Positions 1 to 10,500 of a stretch of DNA of 64,000 nucleotides are shown piece by piece. Source of the stretch: Fusarium oxysporum f. sp. lycopersici 4287 (Eukaryota; Ascomycota; Sordariomycetes; Hypocreales; Nectriaceae); assembly GCF_000149955.1 (NCBI RefSeq), contig NC_030988.1, positions 1,388,109 to 1,452,108 on the forward strand, given 5' to 3'. Under the pieces are notes generated by a model. It did not search any database and was not told the DNA's origin. It worked only from the letters and a program-made list of their open reading frames with translations. The number at the start of each line of letters is the position of its first letter. Position 1 is the stretch's first letter. A program made the translations under genes and the position numbers.

Positions 1-572
1 TGGTCCTTCTGGCAGCACCTTTTCAGCTACAATGAGACCCTTTAGGTTAGGGAAAGTTTTGCGAAACAGACTCTCCCATTTATCACTAAGTCGGAGGTGC
101 TGACAGCCAAGGAAAGGCTTGTGCTTGAAGACAGTCTGAATGTCGCCTCTCTTTACCTCTCCGCCATTCTGGATCTGCTTCAGTACGCGCTGTGGGGCGT
201 CCAGGGGGAGAAAGTAGTCAGTTGAAGCATTGGAGATTCCACCGGCTTGAAGGCCGATAGCAAGGCCGTCGACGTTGAAAACCGGACTTCCAGAGCTTCC
301 GCTCGAGGCAGAAGCGTTTGCTTGGTAGTAGCATGTGTTAAAGTCGGTGTATTGTGAGTAGATAGGAGTATTTCGGTCGACACGACTGATATAGCCAGAC
401 AAGATGCTCCCACTTTCACCGCTGTCGTTACCAATGAGCTTGATCTCCGTTCCGACTGTATTAAAGTGTTATCAAACGCTATTACTGAACAGGTTGAAAG
501 GTTACCTGTTGCAAGACCTGGAGCAAGTTCGACGGCAATGAGATCCATGTACTTGACCGATGCTGAATTAGA
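1..572 (-). pseudogene. Nma111-type pro-apoptotic serine protease, 5'-truncated fragment
   Basis: Read on the minus strand, this encodes the second half of the first HtrA-like protease domain of a fungal Nma111 protein (nuclear serine protease linked to apoptosis) and the start of the following PDZ region. Visible landmarks are [29 protein letters not shown], the active-site serine stretch [29 protein letters not shown], and a PDZ-like segment ending at the window edge ([14 protein letters not shown]). A 50-bp intron fits at 456-505: donor gtaacc, acceptor acag, joining codons as A-T-V-G-T-E. The N-terminal part of the protease domain, with the His/Asp of the triad, is absent. At about 572-600 the homology stops and LINE sequence begins, so no start codon is present. 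The gene continues off the left edge, so whether the 3' half is intact cannot be judged. The fold assignment is strong; non-functionality is inferred from the truncation. Confidence 0.8.
456..505 (-). other. intron in the Nma111 fragment
   Basis: Minus-strand GT...AG interval of 50 bp. Removing it restores the conserved protease reading across the junction. An intact intron argues the fragment is a genomic piece and not a retrocopy. Confidence 0.7.
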
Positions 573-594
573 AGTATTGATACCAGTATCATCT

Positions 595-3500
595 ATGTCT
601 CCATGCTTGTGAATGTTCCTATGATCGTCTGCGCTCCTACCCTTTGCCTCCAATGGATGGCATGTGACGGAACCGTATTACACCCATACATCTAGACATT
701 GGCGGCGTAGTCCACAACCGGAGCTACGATGGCTGTAAAAGGCTGTCTGGTTGTACAAGGAGCTACCCCTGTCAGTCATTTCAACTCTATCGCCTTTTGC
801 GATGTTCTGCTTTCAGTAAAGGCGCAGGTCCATAATGACTCCAAGAACCTTGATTTGATCCCTTGGAACGACCATCTTGCCCTTAATGGTGAAGAATTCC
901 GAGTCTATTCTGCCTGTGTATCGCGTGAAATGTATCATCGTCATCTTCTCCGCTTCAACTATTGCGCCGCTGCGTCTCTCCCAGTCGAGAGCTTTGTCAA
1001 TTATCGCTTGTATCCCTCCCCGGTTGCTTTTCGCCATTGGTCCACATATCCAAGCAGTGTAGGCGTCCACGAACGCAATGGCTCCACCATTCCGGTCGAT
1101 CTGGGTTTGCACCAGATCTGCATTGAAGAACAGAGGCGGCATCGCGACGAAAGAGATCCTTGCGGGAGTCCTTCTTATGGTAGCAGTCTGCTCTCAGAAC
1201 TTTGACCATTGATCATAATGGTTGCAGTCCGCTCGGAGCAAAATGCATCAACCCATCGCAGGAGGCCCTTTGGAATCCTTCTTGTCTCCATACGCTGCAA
1301 TGGTCTCAAGTTGAATACGCCATTGTATACTCCGCTCACTTCGAAACTGACAAGACTCACAACATGACCATTCTAAGAAGATGTGTCCTTGTAGAAATAC
1401 GAGGGCTTATTCTGCTGATCGCTGCTTGGGCGAGCCAATGTGATCGGACGGGAGGAGCCCGTGAGCTTCTACAGCGTAGGGGACTCTCTCAGCCATAACG
1501 GACTCCAACACCTTGTCCAACGTGGCTAGAAGCGAGATCGGTCTGCAGGTTTTCGCGATCGTATGGTCATCTTTACCTAGCTTCTTGGGCGGTAAATGAT
1601 ATGGGCATGCGTCCAGTGTTTCAGTATCATGTCTCCCTCTAATGATGCTTGGAAGATGTCAAGGATATCGTGCTTCACCAACCGCCAGTCCTGCTTCCAG
1701 ACGATCGCTGGTAGTTTGTCTTCTGTTGGCGCCTGCCACGACTTGCAGTCGACGCTCTGTTTCTTCTGCAGACAACTTAGGCATCAATAGTGGAGCTCTC
1801 TGTTGCTTGGATCCTTCATCGTCGACATTGTTTGGCAATGGCGGAAAGAACCTGGCTAGAAGTTCTTCGGCTTGTTCCCGATGATCTGTCGTTTTCGTTC
1901 CGTCTTCTCTCGTGACCTGTGCAGTCATCGAAAAGCTCTCTTATCTTTAGACTTCGGATATTTAGCCGCCTTCCAGATGTTGTCGTTGTCCGCTAGGAAA
2001 TCCTTGCAGTGGTTCATCTTGCGTTATCGGATGGCATCGTGATGTTCCTTCGCCGCCACGGTTCCTAAACCCTCGAGGTTTCAGGGGTTCTGACCAGCAC
2101 ATCTTGCCGCTCGCGCCCTGTTCCTACAGTATGTGCAAGCATATCGCAGCTGGGTGAGATCGTCGGTCCGCCGCCGTTTTACGTATAAGGTGGTTTGACT
2201 CTAGGTGTCAAGGCCTAGGCGACTTCCGAAACCGTCAACGTCAATTTGTTCATCTTCTGCAGCACCCTGTTTCTCATCAGGTTATCCCTTACTCTATCCA
2301 CAATCCTATTCTTGATATCCTTCTTGGGTGCATTAGTAAACAGGAGTCTTTCGTCCTGTTTCGACGCCGGAACTGAGATATCAAACACTGTCTCTATCAT
2401 GGGATGATCTGATCCTTGCTACGTACCATGCAACGCACCTTTGATACGTGCGTCCGCAGGCTGCCCAAAAGACAGAAACCAAGTCCATTTTTCCCACAGT
2501 TTCCGCTTTCCCATGTATTTGCGCCTCGCTGGAGAGGGCTTCGAAGCATGAATTCGCTCATCAAGTCGATAATCCATCACGCCCTGTTTTGCCACCGATA
2601 CATCGTCTCCACTCTACATCTGGCCGTGCCAGTTGAAGTTGCCGGTAACCACCCCATCCACCGCCCTTCCTGGCCTTCGCCTCACGTCAGTGATAGCCCT
2701 GCCAAGCTTTCTGTATGTGTCCTGTAGAGCTTGGGCATTTCAACAGGGTGGACCGACGCCATGAAGACCAGACGCTCTAGCAGGCGAATGACCGCCGCAG
2801 TCACATCTAAGGACTCTACTAACACCTGCTCTGCCTCCACCTCTTTGTTCGCCAAAAGGAATACTCTGTATCACCCATCTACCTTCTCTCTCAGTCGTCA
2901 GCGCCACCTTGAGTCACCCGTGATGCCCCATTGGCACCGTCAGCTGCTTTCCTTGGATCTGTCGTGCTTGGGGTTCTTGGATGGCCAACACTGCTACATC
3001 CCGAATATCCTTGTGGTTGATCAGACTCTCGTGTGCCGGTCCTTGTTTCCTCACATTCGGCTGCAACAGCCGGAACATGTTGCTCATACGATGTTGGATA
3101 GAACTTCTGATTGGTTCTGCTGTGTGACTCATGAGAGCCGCCGCATGGAACACATCTTCGGGATCATTTCCGTGCATCTGCAACGAGGGTAACCTCCTCG
3201 TGTACACTTGCCGCAGACTTGAGGTCGCTCGCACTGATACATTTCGGTTCGTGATCTGTTGGCAGTTATAGCATTGTTTTACGCGGTCGCGACGTTCAAG
3301 CACTCTTGTGGTGTCGAACTCTCCTCCAGCCACGAAAGTCCTTCGCCGATGAATTCTTTGGCTTCGGGGCGCTTCTTGAAGTATACGACCATGGAGCCGT
3401 AAACCTTGAGATCGTCTCGCCTACCGAGCTATGCTACTTTCGCTAACTCGGTATCACTCTCTCGGCCAAGAGTCTCAAAGACTTCTACTCGAACTTCGTT

Positions 3501-4190
3501 GATCTCGTTTGGTGTCGTATTGCGGCTGACAGTGTCCACTTTAATCGGGAGAGATCGTCTCGTAGGACGCAGGTTCCGATGTTCTTGGGCTCCTAAGCAC
3601 GGCTCGGCATCGTCACATGGAGTGATCTAGTTCGGCCTGGGTTTGATTCTCCACTGTCGCTCGGATCGTCCCGGCCAAGCGCCTGGTATCGTCATGTATT
3701 CGCGAAATATCAATCGTGCAGTACAGAGTCTTAATCGTGGGGACGAGAGGAACGGTCGAGGTCGCGGTTCCGGGAGCGGCTTAGGGCATACATATCGAGG
3801 GTCGTGTCACGGCATCATATGATCGTTGGGGTTCATCCGTTGCACTCATCGCGATGGTTTTGAGCTGCTCGTGGACCGGCTGTCGTTCTTCAGTCATCTA
3901 TTCCTTCATCTCGTCCATGGTGTCTTCCAGTTTTACAAGAGCCTCCGACAGTCCCTCGTTATGTCTATCTGTCTCTTCAACGCTTCCCGTGATCTTTGAG
4001 TCTCCCTGCGCGACTCCCCCGGGAAATCCAGCGACTTCTGCAGCATTGCCCTTCCATCGCTACTACTGCTGCTGCTGCCGCTACTCTTGTGGGTTTCGGT
4101 CGGTTTATGTTTTTATTGTTCGATCGGTACGTTTCATGTCGTTTTTCGGGTAGCCATTCGCATTTCTGCCACACCATCTTCTAGTTGCGC
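595..4190 (-). mobile_element. Degenerate Tad1-type LINE (non-LTR retrotransposon), truncated at its 3' end
   Basis: On the minus strand, pieces of a fungal Tad1-like LINE appear in the expected order. First comes an ORF1/gag-like part (about 4190-3340) with a zinc-knuckle start CYNCQQ near 3270. Next is the endonuclease start (about 3090-2914: NVRKQGP, LAIQEPQARQIQG). The pre-RT region follows (about 1928-1659: TTDHREQAEELLARFFPPLP), then reverse transcriptase (about 1360-813: LVSFEVSGVYNGV, RWVDAFCSERTATIMINGQ, LFFNADLVQTQID, AFVDAYTAW, DWERRSGA, KVLGVIMD). Last are the thumb-like motifs APVVDYAANV and RQRVGAQTIIGTF near 700-600. The reading frame changes several times with in-frame stops. 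The catalytic motif is FVDA where FVDD is expected, and SFDVKGAYN has become SFEVSGVYN. The RNase H region and 3' end are missing, so the copy is dead. Confidence 0.85.
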
Positions 4191-5339
4191 GTGGTGTCTC
4201 GACTTTGCTCGTCGATTTGCACGTATCAATGCGTAAGTTGAACCGTCGCGCTGGGGAGGTTGCCCTTCTGTATCCCGAGTCAAGCGTCTAGGATGTCGAT
4301 GTATGTGAAGGACACAAAGAGACTGTAACTCTGTTGGTTAGGTACCAACCTGTCGCCTACGGAGCTTTGTAAATGAATCTGATCCTATGTTGGCGAACAA
4401 TTACAATGCCTATAAGAGGCGACTCTATGGGGAGGGCACTCTAGTCACGTATGTCAAGAAGTATCGAGAATTGTATTCTTGTTCTTGGTTCCTATTTTAC
4501 AAAAACTACACTAGCCACATTGTTGCCATCTAGTTATGTTTCAACCATGAGGCTCCCCAAGTTCGCATTGTGCATGCATCCAACAGAGCAAAGTCGTTGC
4601 ATCAAGCCTTGTAGCCTCACAGTTACATTTCTTACCTTATAAATCACCAGCTTTATCCAGTGTGCGGTCTCTAGTGCCAATGGTATTTCCGTTGGTATTT
4701 AGTGCACAGTTACAAGTTCAACTCTTGTTGCCCTGAGATTAGCCCAATGCGTAGACCTTCTGTAATTACGAGGCTCTTCTAAGATAATGTAGTAGTGATT
4801 TCGCTTTGTGTAGTTGCAATTCACGAGCAGCAGACCCTGATGAAATCACATTCAGGCTCTGCATATCGTGACTGCCCTAGCAGCAAACGGGCTATCCTGC
4901 ACGATAGGCTTCAAATTACCATGGCCCAGCAATAACATTGCCTTACGGCGCTGGATATTATAAATACTAGAGCACAAAATACAGTTATGGTTTTAGGTTT
5001 GTTCACTAGATCTTGACTTCTGCTGGGATCATTTAGTACCATCTATTCCCACTGATTGTGTTTATCTGTTGGGAAATGACCAGAACACCGCTAATAATTG
5101 ACTATGCACATATCCTGTTTCTCTATTCTATTCAGGCCAAACTCTGGTTGGCGTCGTACTCACGATGTGACCTTCATATAGCTTAATATCACTAACCTGC
5201 ATTCACACAAGTCTTTTCCATGGGCCTTTGGTGCAGCAAAGCTCCATGGCGCGAGCATTTCTAACGTTTGCCCGCCTAAGATAATGCAAACGACTTCTAC
5301 TATCGTGTAGACAGACCTATAGTAACGATTATTACTACT
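4191..5339. other. gene-free interval
   Basis: Moderately AT-rich spacer between the LINE remnant and the F-box relic. Only short chance ORFs; I see no recognisable gene, RNA or repeat. Confidence 0.5.
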
Positions 5340-5875
5340 TTCTTTTGGTCGTAGTGGGCAACTTGAGGAGCATTGTCACGATGCAGCCAGATGGTGCGTG
5401 AAGTCCAGTCGTTACTCCACATCCGATACGGAAGTGGCGGAGCGGCACAAGCCGGTCTTGAGGCCCCGCTTCCTGCTCCGATACTAATCGGTCTTGTGGG
5501 TCGAAGTCAAAGTGAAGCACCAGTAGTACTCCAAATTTTCGGGTCGGCGATCTTTCCTTTTCTTGGTAGCCCAATGTTCTGGGAAGTCTTTTGCTATTTT
5601 GCTAGTCTCATGACAAACTTAATCTTATCTCGTGGTGTTACCATGCGTTGAGGATGTAGTATGCGGTAAAAGGGTCGGCTCACCGTGGAGAGGAAGACGA
5701 GAAACTGGTAGTCCAGGTTCGAAAAAATGAGTCTCTGTACATCGTTGGGGAGTCGTTTCAGTAAAGATGGTTTGGTAGCTTGAAGAACTTTGGGTAGCCA
5801 GGCTGGACAACTCGATGCATACTTCTGGGGGGGGATATGAAGGGCGATCGAGCTCAGGTTTAAATGTTCTGCCAA
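5340..5875 (-). pseudogene. F-box protein pseudogene (fungal Cys-containing F-box family), truncated
   Basis: The minus-strand reading begins at an ATG at 5875 and gives about 50 residues followed by a textbook F-box: LLKRLPNDVQRLIFSNLDY, then SRPFYRILHPQRMVTPRDK and FVMRLAK. A stop follows immediately (near 5595) at a short direct duplication of agcaaaa. After a frame change the expected downstream sequence resumes (DFPEHWATKKRKDRRPENLE, YYWCF). It then changes frame again into VPLRHFRIGCGVTTGLHAP. In relatives I recall this last segment as a Cys-containing motif (RRFCIDCG), so one Cys appears to be Arg here. The gene then ends with no C-terminal half. F-box proteins recruit substrates to SCF ubiquitin ligases. 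With two frame breaks and the 3' truncation this copy should not make a functional adaptor. Confidence 0.75.
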
Positions 5876-7505
5876 CGGTGCCAGTATGTCGCTTTTTATG
5901 ATAGAACGTATGACGGAGGAAGTGAAATGTGAGTGGCAATGTGTGGCATCTCAAGTTCCCTTCTGCAGGAGTGATGCGCTCTCTTTCACTGGCGATCATC
6001 GAATGTAGTAATATGGAAAGCCTTGTCTCCTTGAGCAGAGGAAATTCACAAACATTAGAAACCCTCATGAGAAGGGCGCCGCTGGTGGGGGCTTGTTTAG
6101 TACAGGCTGTCCATCGCCGGGGCAGACGGAATGCGGGTCTGTACGGAGTAGTGAAGAAGCAAAAAACTCTGAGGCCATGGATGTACTCGAGTACAAAGGG
6201 AATGACGCAAGCTTAACAGCCACTGCGGCACGGAAGCGACGACGGATCCCCACCTATATGCAGTGGTGTACCTCGCTAAGCACGGCCCTCGTTCTTCACC
6301 AAAACCAGATAACGTTCGTTGTAGAGAGGTTTTCCTCGCCTCCAGCCCTAAAACGCAATGCAGGAACGCGTTTCACGCAAACTGCGGGAATGACAATCTC
6401 TGACGTCATCCCGATCGCTTCTCGGGTTTTGCGCCAGCAGAAAGAGCATCCAGCGACCCCTCACAACAGCTTCACAAGCTGGTGGGTTTGCGGAGTAGTA
6501 TCTAATGTTGGCGCAAATCTCGCATTGCCGGTGCACATCCAACCATCTCGAATCGTGGGCCATTGAACATGTACTCGGTTTGTGATTCACGACAGGAGCA
6601 ACAAGGTTTTCATGGACCTCAGGGCACCCTTGAACTAGGCAAATCATTACAATTCCCCTAGAGTAGTATGTTGTTGCCAACCGCCCTAACTTGACGACAG
6701 GAGCAATGCGAATGAGCTGGCTCTGTAGTGATGACGACTCTTTTCTTAATTTAAAGGTCCTGATTTGATACCATCGACTATATTGTCCTCCACTGCAGTT
6801 CTATTCGCTCGTACTTGTCTCACTAATATCAAACATGCCGTTAGAAACATAGTCAACTTCAACTCCGACGAGTACGGCGTTATGCTTTTTGGCCCTACGT
6901 TGCAAAGTCCAGCCAGAATGGAACACCAATCGTAGTTCAAGATATCTCGGAAACTCTTGCCTTGCATTATGAAATCAAAAGCGTTGATGGCCAACCAAGC
7001 CTCGGGCCCGTTGTGATGTGTCCATGAAATCGTAGTTTACAATGATCAGATGCATTGCGATAGGGGTGTAGAGTGATGTTACTCAAGTTGGAGCCCCATG
7101 GTCTGGGTCGCCATACTTAATGGGCTGGTCGTCGATACCATCAAAGTTTTGGCCGAGGAGGAGCCTCCCAGTACTACGGCATTCATCATACCTCAACATT
7201 AAGTTACCAGGGCAATTGTTAAAGCCACAAACTGGCACAAAACTCGATCTAGGAGAGAGAACTGCTAGAAGCAACAACCATACACTTACTGAAGTGGACA
7301 TTCCGTGAAGCGGAGGCGATAGACGACTTGTATATCCAGACGTATCCCCGAATGGCAAAAGGAGGCGCCATTATGTCTTCTTCAACTTCATTGCGAAGCA
7401 TGCCGCCCAATGAACGTTCCTAATATCAATATGTCATAATCCCTTCGCCTGGCCCATTTGAAAACTCGCAAAGTCCGCATAAATTGATTCCGAATAATGG
7501 TAACC
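5876..7505. other. interval without an assignable gene
   Basis: Several ORFs of 60-157 codons overlap on both strands (for example 6093-6566 plus, 6348-6680 minus, 6746-6994 minus, 7083-7358 minus). None shows a family motif I recognise or a convincing exon structure. The 6348-6680 minus ORF has several Cys/His but no clear finger pattern. I regard the stretch as intergenic or decayed sequence downstream of the Blm10-type gene. Confidence 0.4.
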
Positions 7506-10500
7506 TCATGAATAATGCCTCATGCTTGACACCCCTTCCATATACATTAACTGCTCCTCTGTGAAATTCTATTGAATGTTGATTAGTACCCAGCTTGCCA
7601 CTCTGGCCGAAAGTCCGAACCATCAACTGACACATACCTTTTTATCATCTACCCAGCTGGCTTGTCTAGACGACTTGAAGTTGCCTACGATTATACCAGC
7701 ATCTCTAGCAGCCATACCACGATTAGCTGCGGCATATTTGGATAATAGCTCCACTACTTCACCAATCCAGTTCGGTAGGGGTGCATCGTCTCGGACCGAT
7801 GCGGTGACCAAAGCCCCCAATTCTAGGACTGCAGCGTGATGCTCTATGCCAGGAATGGCCTCCGCCCCATCAGCGTGGCGCTGTTGCCTCGACATTGGCT
7901 TGATTTTGAGCTTCCTCGTGCATTCACCTTTAATGTGTGTTATGATGGGATCGCGAATTCGACGAGGTAGGCGACCAATCATACTAACAAGCACAAGTCT
8001 TGCTACCTGGCGTACCTCAGGTGCCTTGTCAACCAATTTCTCAGACACAGCTCTAAGTAGAGCTGTTCTTTCATCAGCCCTCGTAAGAAAAGGGCTCATG
8101 GCGGAGACTGTACCCATGTTGGCCAAAGCGTACGCTCGTTGACGCCAGCTTGCCTTCATGCTGCTAAGCTCGATCAAAGTCTTGACGAAGGCTGAAACCT
8201 GGCCACATGGAAAGGGAATATAAGGTAATCGCATAAATAGATCCAATGGAAGTATGTGAAATTCAACATCTCCTTCAACGTCCATCATGTGCGACAGCTC
8301 TTCCATAATCGGCGTAGCAAGGAAGGGCACAAGCTGCGTACACATGTGGGACCTGAGCGTGCAATCAAGCCACGTCAATACAGTTCGGGAGCCCGATTTG
8401 TACGATTCGGAATCTTGGCTAATACGCCATTCTTTCAGCTGATCGAATACTTGTTTCATGGTTGCTTTGAACTGTTGCGTCGGCTTATAAGGCAAGATGC
8501 CAGTGTCTGAAGTATTCTTGTTGATCTCTAAAAGCTTGCTCACGCTTTCGAATGACTCGTGATATTGGGTCCTGTGTATTTCAGACAGAAGTCTGCCTAT
8601 CTCCTGGCAGACTGTTGGGTGAGGATTATTCATATGTTTGAGAAGGTTATCGAGGATCTGTTGTCGGGGTTCAAAATGCCAGCCAAAGTTGTTGAAAAGT
8701 AATTCAAGTAACTTGATCGTGGACTGGTCAGTGAAAATAGAGTTATGTTTCTTGCCTAGCCGCAATGTCTTGAGACTGTCCACGATACGATAGCAACGCC
8801 GAGGATCCCTGTCGACGGTAATCACATCTAGGCAGCCCAGCCAGCTTTCCAAATTCCCAGGGCTCAAGTTGTTCGTAACAACTTTTAGTATGAAGGGCGC
8901 AGCGTACTCATAAATTCGATCTTGGGTCGATAAAGGCTGATCATGGCAGCTTTTAACCAAAGCACCAACGATCTTTGACGCTACCCGGTGTCGGTCATTA
9001 TCATTGCCATCTCCAAAAACCATTTGCGTCAATTCTTTCACATCCTCCAGACTGATTCCCGTCTTGCCTTCATGCATAAGATAGAATACATGTACCAAGA
9101 GATCTAGGCAGTCTGAACGGCATGAATTCGGCTCCTCTTGCTCGAGATGATTGAAAAGATCAGAAAGCCACTTGTGGTCCAAGCGCTGCCCTATGTCGTC
9201 GAGAAGTGATGTCGCCTCTTCATCGTAGGAGTTGAACGAGAGAGGCTCGGCTTTGTACGAGGTGAACTTCTTGCCCCAAACGAGCCAGCCGGGGTAACCA
9301 GCATCTACCATATAGAGTGGAGTCTCCGATTTCTTGAATGCCTCGAGAAAGTCATCGGTGAAATTTCCGTCGCCCTTTCGGACCAGGACTTCGGAGCGGT
9401 TCTTGTCATTCACATGCTGGCCGAAAAGATAGTTATGGTATCTGTAACCACATAAGGCTTGCTCGCGCATTTTGAAAAGCACGACAGTGAAGGCCTGGAG
9501 GTAATGGACTCGAAGATATGGAACAGGGTTATTCGTACCCCTGATCACAAGATGAACGAACTCTCGAGGTGGCGTTGTGGAAAACCGAAGGCACAAATTG
9601 GTGGCAAAGACTAAGCATAGGTGAGCAGTCGTCTGATTCGCGCTTTTGGACCGTCGTGTCAGTTCTAAGCCCAAGCTGGCCTGGGACTCTTCTACCTCCT
9701 TCTGACGTTGTTGGCTTAACTTGCGTCGACTTCGAATGGCGAATGAGACATCTTCGGGGGGTTTGATTTCTTCCACGACTTCATCATCCGCCAGCGTTGG
9801 ATGCTCGAGGAGCTTTCCAAATTCAGCTAGGTTCTCGGAAGCCAATTCAACAAGCATTTGAATCTTAGGTTTATCAATACCTGCAGCATCAATATACAAT
9901 CTTATGGCTTCAGAAGCCAAGCCCCAGTTCAACATGACTGTTCTCGCGAAAAGATTGGGCCGACGAGCGAAGGCACATAGGCCTGCTTCGATTCTGCTCT
10001 CAACGCCATCCTCAAGCGCTTGTTTGAAATGCCGAAGGAAGGCAGATGCCGCTTTTTCTTTGCCTCCAATAAAGTGGGCTGCCATTTTGTTTAGAGTTAA
10101 TTGAGCAGCAACTTGTACATCTCCATAAAGAGAGAAAATACAATTGGCGAGATGGTTCACCAGTTGTTTATCTAGCTCAGTCATGCGTCTTGCAGCAGTG
10201 TTATTGTTGCGTCGGTCAAGCTGATATACTTCCATGCGCTTGACAAGAAGTGGCCGGGGGTACGGTTTCCTTAGACCCGGAATGAAGAAGTCATAAGTGT
10301 CATTTTCGTAGATGCCGTGATGATATTGAAAAAGAGGCGTGGTCCTGGTAATACCAACATCCACGGCCCAAGCGACGGTAGCATAGCAGAGTGTTACATG
10401 AGATGTTGGATCGGTGTTTTGAGACTCGCTGAGGAATTTGTGACACTTGAGAATAAGAGAGCCGATATCCTCACGGCACTGATGCAGCTTTCTGTAGTCA

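Noticed and set aside
180..653. Continuous minus ORF as a 157-aa protein
   Set aside because: It runs in the wrong frame through the Nma111 intron and LINE junction; the conserved protein lies in spliced frames.
729..1205. Plus-strand 158-codon ORF over the LINE RT
   Set aside because: Antisense shadow of the minus-strand reverse transcriptase.
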